This document shows positions 53,511 to 64,000 of a stretch of 64,000 nucleotides of DNA, piece after piece. The first letter of the stretch is position 1; the number at the start of each line of letters is the position of its first letter. The translations under genes were made by a program, and so were the position numbers. Under the pieces are notes generated by a model that did no database searches, was not told the DNA's origin, and saw nothing but the letters and a program-made list of their open reading frames with translations. Origin of the DNA: Choristoneura fumiferana (Eukaryota; Arthropoda; Insecta; Lepidoptera; Tortricidae); the NCBI RefSeq assembly GCF_025370935.1, contig NC_133473.1, forward strand, positions 20,703,193 to 20,767,192, given 5' to 3'.

Positions 53511-54765
53511 AGAATTTTATTTTTGGATAAAATTTTATAACATTTTTTTTATATGTACATGTCGTGTACATTAGCATCACATTCTTAAAAAATATATAAA
53601 GGTATCAGCAATCTACATTTTTGCTTTTTGTATATTGGCGCAGGATTGTTCATTGGCTCAGCCAGATACCGTAGGCGTTTTGGCCGCAAACATTGGCCCC
53701 AACACAACAATAGGGTCAGATTGCTGGCGGTACGCTAAATAATTAATATGAGATCTTGCGCCGCCTCTCGCATTAAAAGTGGTTCCAGGATATTATTAAC
53801 ATTACAGCTAGACTGAGCTAAGGCGTTTTGTTATTAAAATTGTCTCAAGTTTGATAATAATCGTAGCGTTCAAGGAAGTTAGAATCATTTTCGCCAACTG
53901 CCGCGTTCTCGAATGATTACACTTATTAATTTATTTGACAAATACTTATCTCCATCTCTATTGTGTACTATTTTAACTGGCCAGAATCTAATTTATGACC
54001 CTCTCTACCAATATCAGGCAACACCACACATTTGCAAACACAAAAGCAAGATTACGAACAGCGCCATCTCTCGTCGAGTTCCGAAACTACCCACCAATAC
54101 CAAATAATCGAGCATTCAAAACCAGTTCAATCTGTTTTATTTACAGTAGCAGTACAAGCTAAACCGGACTGCGCTTGGCCAATATACCGTCTCGGTTGAA
54201 AGGTCGTATACGCCAGCGTTTGCAATGTTTATACGCCCTTATGGAACAAAGGGGGTTTAGTCTAGCGATGTAGCATGTACGATAGCCGTCTGAAGGAAAT
54301 AGCGGCCTAAGGGGGGAAGGAGGGGTGGTAAAAGCCTCCCCGCAGTAGTATCTGATTTCTAAAGACCTAACAATAACCATTTTGTTTGATTCCGACCGAG
54401 TCGGGGTTTTGCGGAGGTTTTTTAATTAAATTACTGTCTTTCGAGATAGTTTTGTAAAACTTGTGCTGCGAGTTTCTTAGAATTGCAATTTAATGATGGC
54501 AATTTTTTTTTGATGACATGTTTGGTTACTTATAATTTTATTCGGGAAATTGTACGATAAGTATATTTAGAGTGTGGTGAAAAGCCAGTACATTAAATTA
54601 ACCAGTTTTATATAATTTTTACTAAGGTACACGTAACACAAATCGATCCTCGGAAATAAGGTATAAGTAGCACAAATAGGGCATCAGATATGCTGTCGTC
54701 GGTTCACGCTACTTGATTGATGCCTTCATTGTGGTTGCGATTACTAAAGTGGCGTGGAAGCAGTA
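53511..54765. other. No gene recognised
   Basis: Moderately GC-rich part at 54150-54420 without repeat or exon evidence. Confidence 0.45.
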
Positions 54766-54769
54766 GAGT

Positions 54770-55165
54770 AGCTGGAGCCAGTAGCGGCTTTAGGGTAGGG
54801 CGTGGTGGGGCGACCGCCCAGGGCGCCGGACTTAAAGGGGCGCCTGAAGCCTGTACCTTCTAGAAAATTCCCAAACGTTTGGAGCCCAAATTCAAATTCA
54901 AATGATTTATTCAGTAAATAGGCCGCAATGGGCACTTTTACATGTGATTTTTTAAACTACCAGCGCTTTCGGAAAGACCATCATTGCCAAGAAGAATGCG
55001 CCGCAAGAAACTTGGCAGAAAGTCATTTTTTCATAATAATATAATTACAAATAAAATACTTAAAAAGTATATTATACAATTAAAGAGAAAAAAATACAAA
55101 AAATAATAATAATAAAAATACAGGAAATCTCGCCCAGGGCGCTGGAAGTGCTAAAGCCGGGTTGT
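54770..55165. mobile_element. GC-rich repeat interrupted by a LINE 3' end
   Basis: GTAGCGGCTTTAGGGTAGGG, CCGCCCAGGGCGCCGG on the left and GCCCAGGGCGCTGG, GCTAAAGCCGG on the right are inverted ends. In between (about 54889-55125) is a minus-strand LINE 3' end beginning AATTCAAATTCAAATGATTT with AGAATGCGCCGCAAGAAACT. Confidence 0.65.
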
Positions 55166-55496
55166 GGTTGGTTAGTGGTGATGGTCAGTATTGCCAAGTA
55201 AACACGACCACATCATTTTATTATGCGATAGTGATATGACTGGAGATTTGTCAAAAATTATGCGCAAGGACGTTGTTTCACTCTCCATGAGTTATCGTTA
55301 GTAAAGCCGTGAAACACGGTAAAAAAATATGACAAAAAGCAAAAACCCGACTGCCTTAAAAAACTGGATAAAAAGTAAAAAATAAACCTAGACTAGTAGC
55401 TCTGTTAAATCGGAACGCATTACTGAGAATTTGAGCCAGCCACGATTTCAAATGAGTTTTGACTGTTGAGCTCAAGTTACTTAACAGAGTTAGGTT
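55166..55496. repeat. Repeat with CCTAGACTAGTAG...CTCTGTTAA, copy 2
   Basis: AAAAACCCGACTGCC and AACCTAGACTAGTAGCTCTG (about 55343-55408) align with 34395-34510. The rest of this interval shows nothing. Confidence 0.5.
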
Positions 55497-55622
55497 AGCA
55501 CCAATATCTGACACAACAAGCGTGCATAAATATCTGATACGACTCTATTTCTAGGGCCGGAAGGACGTGTCAGATATTTTTGCACGCTCCGCTGTGGCAG
55601 ATATTAATGATGGTGACTGTAC
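55497..55622 (+). mobile_element. Foldback MITE, family 4, copy 3
   Basis: AGCACCAATATCTGACACAA, GATACGACTCTATTTCTAGG, GCCGGAAGGACGTGTCAG, CTGTGGCAGATATTAATGAT, GGTGACTGTAC match 33022-33158. Confidence 0.88.
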
Positions 55623-55734
55623 ATACTATTTTTTTATCTATTTACTTTTTATGAAATGTTTTTGAGATTTTGGACATTGCGCGTTAGATCGGTTTTACGA
55701 TGCCGCAGACAGATACGCTACATAGGTTAAAATT

Positions 55735-56318
55735 ATAACACCCTTCTTTTTATGTCGGGGACAGAGAGCGGAGTTTTCATGGCATTTTTTGACCTTGTCA
55801 TAGTGATTTCTCACTTATCGACTCTAACTAAATGATGTCGTTATTAGACTTTAGATTGTCGTAAACTTATCATGTTTGTAGAGCGTTCTTTATCCGCATA
55901 CAAATGGATATTTGACTGTAAAAGAAGTAGTTTAAAACCGGAAAATATGAAAATAAAATCACTATTTCTTTTATAGAGACAGTAATGGAACACTTATTAA
56001 CATTAACGACACAAGAATTTAAACATGAAATTGAAAAAAAAACTGAACTTAAATTTTTAAATTAGAAATTGTTATCCATTCATTGTTCATTGCATATTAT
56101 GACTATTTCACATTTTCAACTGCTCGAAAGCTAATTGGAAGAGATCGCTCTATAACTTAAGACCGCCTATTGTTTACCACTCCTTTTAATCTTCTTTAGT
56201 ACCTATGTTGTGTATCGATATAAATGTATGTATATCGGAAGTCGACAAGCGAGAAGTCACTATGACAGGCCAGGTCAAAAAATGCCGTGACAATTCCGCT
56301 CTCTGGTCAGGGGTTAAA
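55735..56318. mobile_element. Foldback element with GAGAGCGGA arms
   Basis: GACAGAGAGCGGAGTTTTCA, GGCATTTTTTGACCTTGTCA, TAGTGATTTCTCACTTATCG on the left; CGACAAGCGAGAAGTCACTA, GTCAAAAAATGCCGTGACAA, TTCCGCTCTCTGGTC on the right. The centre is about 430 bp, AT-rich and noncoding. Confidence 0.85.
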
Positions 56319-56584
56319 AAGTTTAGACGATGATTGACAGTTAAAATAGGCTAACCTGAAATAATTAATTTACCCGTTATAGAAAAGATTACGCCACTGA
56401 TCGGGTACTCAATAACGGTATAGGTTAAACTGGGACAAGGACGGACTACTTGACATACGAAGTGATTTGGTATGTCCGACCTTTGAGGAATTTCCTTACC
56501 TACTCGTATATATTTATTAATGTTCTAATGGCGGTAGTTGTTTACGAGTCAATAGATCTGGGAATTTTGCTGAATCCCATTCTA

Positions 56585-56835
56585 TTAATCTAACTAATAT
56601 TATAAATGTTAAAGTAACTCTGTCGGTTTGTTGCGAACTGACTTCAACGCAATTTGGTATGGAGTTTGAGACCCCGGGAAGGGCATAGGATAGTTTGAGA
56701 CCCCGGGAAGGGCATAGGATAGTTTAAGACCCCGGGAAGGGCATAGAATAGTTTTTATCACGGAAAATTGTATAGCCTGCTAGATAGCGATAAATAAATT
56801 ATTTGTTGAGCGGAGTGGCGGGCAACAGCTAGTAT
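56585..56835 (+). mobile_element. Helitron-like element with an internal triplication
   Basis: CTAACTAATATTATAAATGT, GTAACTCTGTCGGTTTG, GGCGGGCAACAGCTAGTATT. The middle is expanded by the tandem repeat at 56664-56750. Confidence 0.75.
56664..56750 (+). repeat. Three tandem 29-bp units
   Basis: Units at 56664-56692, 56693-56721 and 56722-56750, each GTTTGAGACCCCGGGAAGGG followed by CATAGGATA. The first two are identical; the third has two changes. Confidence 0.95.
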
Positions 56836-57023
56836 TATAAATGAGGAAGTTTGTGAAGATAATTGGATGTTCAGATATTCAATCATTTTAGGTACTCAAT
56901 CACGCAATAAGGGCTGAACGTATTTAGACTAAACTTGACGTACAGACACAAAGATCTGGATTGAGATATAAGATATTTAATATCTCGGTAATGTGTTTGT
57001 TCAGGTTTACTAATGTTTCGGCG

Positions 57024-57240
57024 AATAACGTTTGGCAACCTGTTTCATTTCGGACCTTTTCATTTCCCAACTGTTTAATATTTCTGAAACTGTAAATATT
57101 TTAGGATTTTTATAAAACTAACCTAACCTAAAGGGTTTTACACGATGGCCCTGAAATAAATCCTGAAATATTTACAGTTTTAGAGTTTGCAAAATGATAA
57201 GTTGCGAAATGAAACAGGTTGCCAAACGTTACGTTGCGAA
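57024..57240. mobile_element. Foldback MITE, family 3, copy 2
   Basis: AACGTTTGGCAACCTGTTTC, AACTGTTTAATATTTCTG, CACGATGGCCCTGAAATAAA, GTTGCGAAATGAAACAGGTT, GCCAAACGTTACGTTGCGAA match 29781-30020. Confidence 0.88.
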
Positions 57241-58155
57241 AAGGCAGTGCCCGGTTTGTTCATGTTCTCGTGGGATACTATTTTAATTTTAAACGAGAAC
57301 AGAGGGCGTTGTCCAAGAACGCTGAAGTATCTCGGCTGTCACGATGACTTGGTAACTTCGTCTGCAATCAACAGATGGCGTTGTTCGAGCGTACTTATAC
57401 TTTTAACATGTGCGGTAGCATCTTTCATAATCATTTATCTTTCTCAAAAACACTACTGAACGACGATACTAGTCCTGCTAACATGTGCGTAGTGGAATTC
57501 ACCAGAAAAAATAAATAAAACAAAACGTAGTTTAAAGCGACTTAGAAACCCGTTTAACTTCTAACAATTGAGGCTACCTTAAACTTGGCGAAACCACCGC
57601 CCAATGTATAAAAAACAACAAGACTAGCAGATCAAAATAACAGCTATATTCTCTAACACCCGCACCGAAAACACACGAAAAAATCCATTACGCAAAATGA
57701 AACGTTGAAGGGGTGAGCGAAAAATACTTACTCATTAAAAACTTTTCAACGCTTAATGAAAATCTTATTGAACCCTGCAGCGCTGCAGCGGGGGGGGTGA
57801 GTTTAGGGGTGGAGGGGAGGGCCTGAAATGGTCCGACTAAGTGTATTACGGCCGGATCGCTGCCTTTGATTCGTCACATCAAAGAAGATCTCGTTCGTTC
57901 GTTGCTAAATCGAATCAGATCGGCTTTGTTTCCAACTCCGGTAGGTAAATTTGTAAAAGGATAGTTTCTACGTTTCAGAATAAGATTGCAAATAACAATT
58001 TTATTGCCGTCTGTTGGAGTGGGTGACGGTTTTATTTTTGTTTCTTCTCACGTCTGCGATTGTTAGCTGCTGACTGGGTTATGGATATTGTGTAAATTTT
58101 ACCGACATTTGAATGAAGATAAGTGTGTGTTGAGCCGGTCCCTTTTGCCACAAGC
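57241..58155. other. No gene recognised
   Basis: A G-rich run (GGGGGGGGTGAGTTTAGGGG) lies near 57790. No exon or repeat copy seen. Confidence 0.45.
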
Positions 58156-58159
58156 AATA

Positions 58160-58320
58160 AATATGTTTTTTTTTATTCGGCTGGATGGCAAACGAGAAAG
58201 TGGGTTTCCTGATGGTAAGAGATCACCACCGCCTATAAACCAACCTAGAGGCCTAAGATGACTCTCCACGCCGAAACACAACAGTGCAAGCACTGCTGCT
58301 TCACAGCAGGATTAGCGAGC
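58160..58320 (-). mobile_element. Interspersed repeat, reverse copy of the type at 36505
   Basis: TTTTTATTCGGCTGGATGGC, AAACGAGAAAGTGGGTTTCC, TGATGGTAAGAGATCACCAC, CGCCTATAAACC, and AGCACTGCTGCTTCACAGCA at the far end. Confidence 0.75.
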
Positions 58321-59340
58321 AAGATGATAGGTAGATGTTATTTTATTTTAGTGTTTTTTGTGGCAATATATTTTTTTTCTTGCTTTCTTTTTTTTTGACT
58401 TCGGAGCATTTACCTGTCTGTTTATGCTAACTTGTCCTACTAAAGTCTGGAATTAATAAACCGATTTGAAAAATTATTTCAGATGGAAAGCTACACTATC
58501 CGATATTAACATATACTTTTTAACCCAGGCCACTGCCAAGCTCACAGCTAGTACATTAGGGTGCAATTATTTTTTTCGGGCAATTATTACACGAAATGGA
58601 ATGAATGACAATAACTTACGACTTGATAATTCGTGCGCTTATGTAAATCTTTCTATTGCCGCAACTTCACCTGCAAATAATTTGTATACCGCGTATCCTC
58701 GGGAGCTATACAATGTTTCAGGATGAAACCTAACCTATGTCCTTATCTAGGTCCATGTCGATATTCATTATGATCGGTAAAAGCTAACATAGCCATTTTC
58801 GCGTTTATTAGTAAGGATTACATGAGGGCATGAATTATCACGTCGTAATTTACTGTTGTACATTCCAGGTCGACAAATAGTTGGTATTATATTAACAGCA
58901 GTCTTCCATGATTTGCAACCAAAAGAACAAGTTACATAAACACGGATTGGATAAGAGTTCCAAACTGCACAAGTACAAACCCACCTAATTTATATTTTAA
59001 GCCGCGCAAGTCCGAACCAATTCACCGATGCAATTCCAAAAGTTAATCCAGACTTTGGCCCCGCGCTAACTAAACCAATATACCTTATTTCTTTAAATTA
59101 CACTTTGGCTTATATAAGAGCACGTGACTGGAGGAATTTTGGCAGCGACCGGCTGGATGCGCATTTGGTTGAAAAATGTTGTTATTTCTTGGAGTTGCTA
59201 GGAGTTACAGATGCAGTGAATAATCCGTTACCATCGTGAAAATTTTGAATACGACTACTTTCGAATGTTGCCGACGTGCCTATGAAATTGTATTAATAAG
59301 TGACACGTTTGTAATTGGTAATTGTAATTAGGTTAATAAA
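58321..59340. other. No gene recognised
   Basis: Ordinary intron DNA; the 86-codon frame at 58466-58726 shows no domain. Confidence 0.45.
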
Positions 59341-59343
59341 TAA

Positions 59344-59600
59344 GAGCGTTTTCACATTATCCGATCCGATATCGGTATCGGACGACGATACGATATCGGA
59401 GCCGACACCGATATGTTGACGGCACCATCGGACGCCCGTGGGCTGTCGGACGATAATGTTTGTATGTGTGTTATGCGTGTATCTAAATTGTCTCTGTGTG
59501 CGCAGAGCCCGATGCGTGCCGGCCATGATGAGAAAACAGCACATGGTGTCGCCCATCGTTGTCCGATACTGATATCGGATCGGATAGAGTGAAAACGCTC
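59344..59600. mobile_element. PIF/Harbinger-like MITE with TAA target duplication
   Basis: Inverted ends GAGCGTTTTCACATTATCCG and CGGATAGAGTGAAAACGCTC, continuing with GATCCGATATCGGTATCGGA / TCCGATACTGATATCGGATC. TAA is duplicated at 59341-59343 and 59601-59603. The 3-bp TAA duplication is typical of Harbinger-derived MITEs. 257 bp, no transposase. Confidence 0.88.
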
Positions 59601-59752
59601 TAAGGGTAGGTACTTTACATGTACTTTATTTATTAGTGACAATGTCAAACCACGAATGTGAAGTATATCACATTGAGATTGAACCCATGAACAAACTACT
59701 TACTACTACTAAGTAGAGCGAACGTTGTGCTATAAAATTGTTACATATAAGT

Positions 59753-59919
59753 GTTATATCGTCGTTGTTACTGTAATACCGCGTAACTAGCTTTTTCCAT
59801 AAGGTACAATTTTCATTGTCAGAACAGTACCTACAATGTTAGTACTGTTCTGAAAGTAAAAATTATACCTTATGGAAAAAGCTAGTTACGCGGTATTACA
59901 GTAACAACGACGATATAAC
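59753..59919. repeat. Near-perfect long hairpin with about 70-bp arms
   Basis: GTTATATCGTCGTTGTTACT, GTAATACCGCGTAACTAGCT, TTTTCCATAAGGTA and AGAACAGTAC on the left are matched in reverse by GTACTGTTCTG, TACCTTATGGAAAAAGCTAG, TTACGCGGTATTACAGTAAC and AACGACGATATAAC. Only a few mismatches and a loop of roughly 10 bases. Confidence 0.93.
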
Positions 59920-60720
59920 GTTATAAAACATTTGAAAATACGACGAAACGGTTCGAGAAAAGGTAGGTAGTGTCTTCTTTTTTTTTCATAAATAAAATAA
60001 CAGTTCGTGTCACTGTTTTTACGGGGACAATTACTATATCTAATGTTAAAAAGTCAACGGTCAAAATATCGAAAGTAGGTTACGTTAGGTTAGATATTTT
60101 GACCGTCGATATTTCAATTTTCGATATTCAGATACGTGCCCATTTTGACATTATGGTAGCTTACAGAGTGCCGGCTATTCGTGGTCGTTTGTTCACGCTA
60201 GCCATTTACAATACTGTAACAATCTAAAACACAAATTAATCTAACCCGTTCCGATTTTCCACCCCTCTTCACAGCTTAACCCGTTGACCGCCGATCGAAA
60301 TTGTTTTCACAATCGGCGGGCCTGGCCGGCGGCCCAGTTCAGTACGTGGCGGGCCTACCAACCTGCTAGCACTAGGACCACTGCCAACTTGTCGTTACTG
60401 CCCTGTGTTTAGATTTCTTCGATTTAATTTAACGGGTTCCGTGCTCGGAAAGTGCTCGATAGCTCGAACGGGAAGGGAATATTAAGGAGGCCTCTTGCTA
60501 GGCTGTTTCTAGTGCCAAATACTTTGTACTGCTTGGTGTTAAATGGTAAAACTGAGCGTGAACTGTGTTAAAAACGACATTTGGAAATAACATCTTGTAC
60601 GATGTAGTTGGTTGGTTCAGGTGTTTTGTTTTCTGAAAAAATAGTTTTAGCCGAATTATCGAGAGATCCTCATTTTTATGGCAATTTTGAGCTGTATAAT
60701 TCCGATTTCTGTTAATAAGT
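59920..60720. other. No gene; one short inverted repeat
   Basis: CAACGGTCAAAATATCGAAA and TTAGATATTTTGACCGTCGA (60055-60115) form an inverted pair. A GC-rich patch at 60280-60360 (CCCGTTGACCGCC, CAATCGGCGGGCC) looks repeat-derived. Confidence 0.5.
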
Positions 60721-60724
60721 AACA

Positions 60725-60977
60725 TCACATTAATAACCTAACCTAACCAACAAAAAGTTGGAAAACCCCGATTATGTCACTTCAAAGTTCAATATCTCAA
60801 AAACGGATCAACCGATTTTGATAAAACATCGCTAGAAAACCTGATTTTAAATAAAAAAAAAAACGCATTCAAATCGGTCCACCCGTTTAAGAGCTCCAGT
60901 GCCACAGACAGACACACACAGACGCACATAGCGGTCAAACTTATAACATCCCTCTTGTTGCGTCGGGGGTTAAAAAT
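60725..60977. repeat. GGGGGTTAA-type interspersed repeat, well preserved copy
   Basis: TAACCTAACCTAACCAACAA, AAAGTTCAATATCTCAAAAA, AATCGGTCCACCCGTTTAAG, GCGGTCAAACTTATAACATC, TTGCGTCGGGGGTTAAAAA. Confidence 0.85.
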
Positions 60978-61076
60978 CTATAGGAGAGTGACGTTTTGAC
61001 AACCTATAAAAAGTACATCAATGAGAGTTTTTGCGTTTGTTTGCTAATTAACCTGTCCTAAACTGTCTTTAATAAT

Positions 61077-61199
61077 CGATATTGTAACGGATAGCTCACG
61101 TCTTAAATCGAGTTTAGCTCGACATGTTTCCGGCTAATTCGTAGCCCTTCTTCATAGGAGCACGCGACGTAAGACGTGAGTTATCCGTTACGATATCAT
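61077..61199. mobile_element. Foldback MITE, family 5, copy 2
   Basis: GATATTGTAACGGATAGCTC, ACGTCTTAAATCGAGTTTAG, CTCGACATGTTTCCGGCTAA on the left; ACGTAAGACGTGAGTTATCC, GTTACGATATC on the right. The right arm is shortened. Confidence 0.82.
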
Positions 61200-63635
61200 T
61201 TAATATGAGTGAGTCTCACGTTAGTTTCATGTTCAAAATTGGTAATCGAGCTGCTACAGGTAGGTACTGTAGTTAGGTGCATTTACTATTTGTGACCCAT
61301 AGAGCAGAGACGGCTATGTGCTCCGTGAGCAAAGCAGTCATGCCATTGAAATAATCTACCTAGCGGAAAGTAGCGAAACTGGTCAGGCTTAAAATCAACT
61401 AGCTAGATTAATAGTACCGCCAGCCAACTCCCGAGGGCGTAGCAAAAAACCTATTGTTTTTTTCCCAGTCTCGCTCTACTCTCCGTCAGTGGGCACCATG
61501 AGCGTGGTGTAGAAAGTTCTAGAAGGCGGAAGTTTGTTTGACTTCCGCCCAGTTTTGCACCTAGTAACAGCGGACGAATTTCTACTGCTTCTTCGCCACG
61601 CAGCCGTAGAGAGCGGTCACGTTTGAGTGGCATATGATTGCTAGTTCATCCGCGCGGGTAAATATAGTGATAGTGATAATATATCGCGTCATTGTATTAA
61701 GTGTAGTTATATTATATTTGTGTTCCTTGTGGAAAGATATTACAGTGATTCACATAGCTATATTTTGTTTTGCTACTAGTCCCTCAGCGCTAGTACCTAC
61801 AGGAAAAAGCCCATAAGGCCAGCCACAGAGGCGTCTGTACCTATAGTGCAGGGTGTGCGTTGCACACGGGCGCAGCGGTGTTAGGGGCGCCGGCGCCGGC
61901 CGCGGCGCTTTGTACCTATTCCATTTTGACCGCGCGCTTCCTAGATGGCGCTAAAGTAATAATTGCACACGGGCGCTACATGGGCTATAGACGCCACTGC
62001 AGCCACTGTGCTCCACACTATTAAAATGTACCGTTAAAAAATGCATCATCTGCCACAATGGGCTGCATAGGAAGCTTTAATAAATAAGCGAGCGCGATAT
62101 GGCTCCGGTGGGATATTCGGGCCCGCTTGGATTTATCGAGTGCACTGGGAATGGAAAACTGCGGTTAAGTAGGTCATTGATACATTTTTAAATCGATAGC
62201 CGAATTTTGAATATTTAATCCCTCTAAGGCCTTTGCCCAGCAGTGGGACATAATACAGGCTACATAAAAAAGCCGAATTTTGAATATTTAATCATGGTTA
62301 GTATAACTGTTAGTACAAATTTAATAAAACGTTTATTTGGTACTTGTAAACTCACAAAATTACACACTTGGCCGGTTTTTACAAGCTTTTCTTTAGCTTG
62401 CCCTGTTTATTATTTCTTTATTTGTTTATTTTATTGGGGTCAAATCTTGGAAGCTAAATTTAACCCACTTTCAGCGGTCCAGTTGACTTGAAATTTGACA
62501 TACTTATGTAAATTTGGTGACAATACAATAATCTGGTAGTGACATCTTTGCGGTCCTGCCAGGATCGTCTCCGCTGGAGGAAACTCCTCAATGGTTATAA
62601 GTACCGACTTGAAATTTGGTACAGTCAACAAAAAGTACAGTCAGCAAAAAAGCTTGTACTAAAAATGATTTTTTAACAGAAATATATTTCTTAGCTGTGG
62701 TCGGAGTAAAATAAGTACTTCAAGAATATGTTTGTACTTGAATTTCTTTTTAAACTGTTCCCCGTTAAAGCCGCGTCTTCAGGTCCCGGCTGAAAGCAAT
62801 GATGTAATATTCACGTCAAGACGAAGCGGGTAATCTGCTGTGTAAGGCGTCCTGCTGGTTCACGAGAGATTTCGTTCAAAACTTACGCGTCAAAGGCAAT
62901 AAAATGAAATAATCCCTTATGAAACGGTTTGTTAGGATCACTAATAGTCTGTCCGTCTGTCAATATCATGATAAAAAATACCTGAGCCAAATTTCTCATT
63001 TAGTATTTATATAAGGTAGGTACCTAATTATAGAAATGCTTGGAAAATACAAGCTACTAGATGAACATATGATTGCTCGCAGGCGAAGTGGAAAAAAATG
63101 TTTTACTAACCCCATTTTACCCTCAGAATACCTAAAAACTTGCCTACGGCTCAGGTGGATATAAATATCTCGGGTGAAATGGCGCACTTTATGCACTTGT
63201 TGTAAAATCTACTATGTTTTCCATGGAACTACTATGAAGTAATATTTTTTAACTTATTTTTTGCTGACTACGGAACAATTAGGTTGCGAGTCCGACTCAC
63301 ACTTATTCAGTTTTTATTCTGTCATTAGAACACCGTTTTAAAACGTCAATTACGTTTCCTGCGACTGCAAACGCTGCAGTACAAATATTCGAGCAAACAT
63401 TTTTAAGCACAAATTAGTTTCGTTGAGCGTTCTGTATTTAGGCGCGTGCTTGTGTCAGATGTGTCTCTTGTCAGCTGCATCATGAGGGCGAGTCTTGGCC
63501 GGAACAAGGCAAAAGCTACAGCGATAAGTACTTAAAATCAGATACGATGTGGTTACTTTTTATACGAACCATTGGTGCAGCTACGTTTGTTACACAAACA
63601 TGTTTTTAACGCGAATTTTTTAAAATAGTTTTAAA
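61200..63635. other. No gene; scattered repeat pieces
   Basis: GC-rich repeat-like block at 61840-61930 (GGGGCGCCGGCGCCGGCCGC) with GTTGCACACGGGCGC echoed at 61963; a family A SINE tail piece at 62220-62262 (TGCCCAGCAGTGGGACATAA); ACAGTCAGCAAAAAAGCTTG at 62638. No coding exon recognised. Confidence 0.45.
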
Positions 63636-63639
63636 AAAT

Positions 63640-64000
63640 CAAAATCAAAAATCTTTATTCAGGTAAACATGAAATAATACTTTTAAATAGGACCGGAATT
63701 TCCTAGTAAGTGAATATACACCTGTGTCAGGAAATCCCGCTCCTCCACAATGGCAATAAGGTATTCAATAAATATTACCCGAAGTAGACGTAAATAACAT
63801 GCATTAATTAGTTACATTTCATTTACAGATTTTAATGATATTTTTCTTTAATTATTTATATTTAATCTATATTCTATATTCTTATTTATTTACTATAATA
63901 ACTGTAAGTGCTGTGCTGTGTGTTTGTTATGGATCAATTGTTTTCGCAAATTATAAAAAGAGAAGATCTATGATACTTAAGATCCAGTATGTTGCAGTTA
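63640..64000 (-). mobile_element. LINE 3' end, minus strand, reaching the window edge
   Basis: AATCAAAATCAAAAATCTTT, ATTCAGGTAAACATGAAATA, then CAGGAAATCCCGCTCCTCCA: the complement of a retroelement 3' UTR ending in an AAAGATTTTTGATTTTGATT tail. The coding part would lie further right; none is clear before 64000. Confidence 0.6.

Noticed and set aside
1..64000. CRISPR arrays, operons, bacterial promoters, or a viral or prophage region
   Set aside because: Introns, SINEs and MITEs show animal nuclear DNA. No regularly spaced repeats and no viral genes were seen.

Overview
The window is animal nuclear DNA, most likely from a moth or butterfly (Lepidoptera). It has a split gene with GT/AG introns, an AT-rich background with GC-richer islands, and dense short repeats of types I know from lepidopteran genomes: tRNA-headed SINEs whose 3' ends carry the GGGATGATGAT tail, Helitron-like pieces ending in CTAGT, foldback MITEs, and 3' ends of RTE-, Jockey- and R1-like LINEs. 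The species cannot be named from the sequence alone.

Left 10.2 kb: the only protein gene I can support is the teneurin Ten-m (odd Oz), on the minus strand. Eleven coding exons, numbered here K (most 5') to A, lie between 10183 and 1. All ten exon junctions keep phase, giving an open frame of 1,474 complete codons. The frame encodes the end of the cytoplasmic N-terminus, a single transmembrane helix (type II orientation), a very long Ser/Thr-rich membrane-proximal linker, a conserved pre-EGF region, eight EGF repeats (the 2nd and 5th have five cysteines, the teneurin dimer signature), the Cys-rich region, the transthyretin-like (TTR) domain and the start of the FN-plug region. The NHL propeller, YD shell and C-terminal domain lie beyond position 1. 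The first coding exon or exons lie beyond 10183 and were not found.

Right 53.8 kb (10184-64000): no convincing coding exon. It is best read as a very long 5' intron of Ten-m, possibly with upstream noncoding sequence, although the gene's 5' end is not located. It mixes repeat-poor blocks (about 12.1-17.8, 31.8-33.0 and 38.0-39.6 kb), candidates for conserved regulatory sequence, with repeat-rich blocks (9.4-12.1, 39.7-41.3, 43.5-53.5, 54.8-57.2, 58.2-61.2 kb). Insertions can be layered: a SINE inside a MITE at 49.9 kb, a SINE piece inside a foldback element at 40.2 kb, and a foldback MITE inside a dead RTE LINE at 51.1 kb.

The observations most worth checking are three. First, linker exon I (1,734 nt) carries a furin-type KRARRS motif. 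Second, an internal consensus-like splice donor in that exon has the same phase as the normal donor and would remove exactly 528 codons, including the furin site. Third, a foldback transposon family is present in three copies, each flanked by a different palindromic 4-bp target duplication (GATC, TATA, TCGA).
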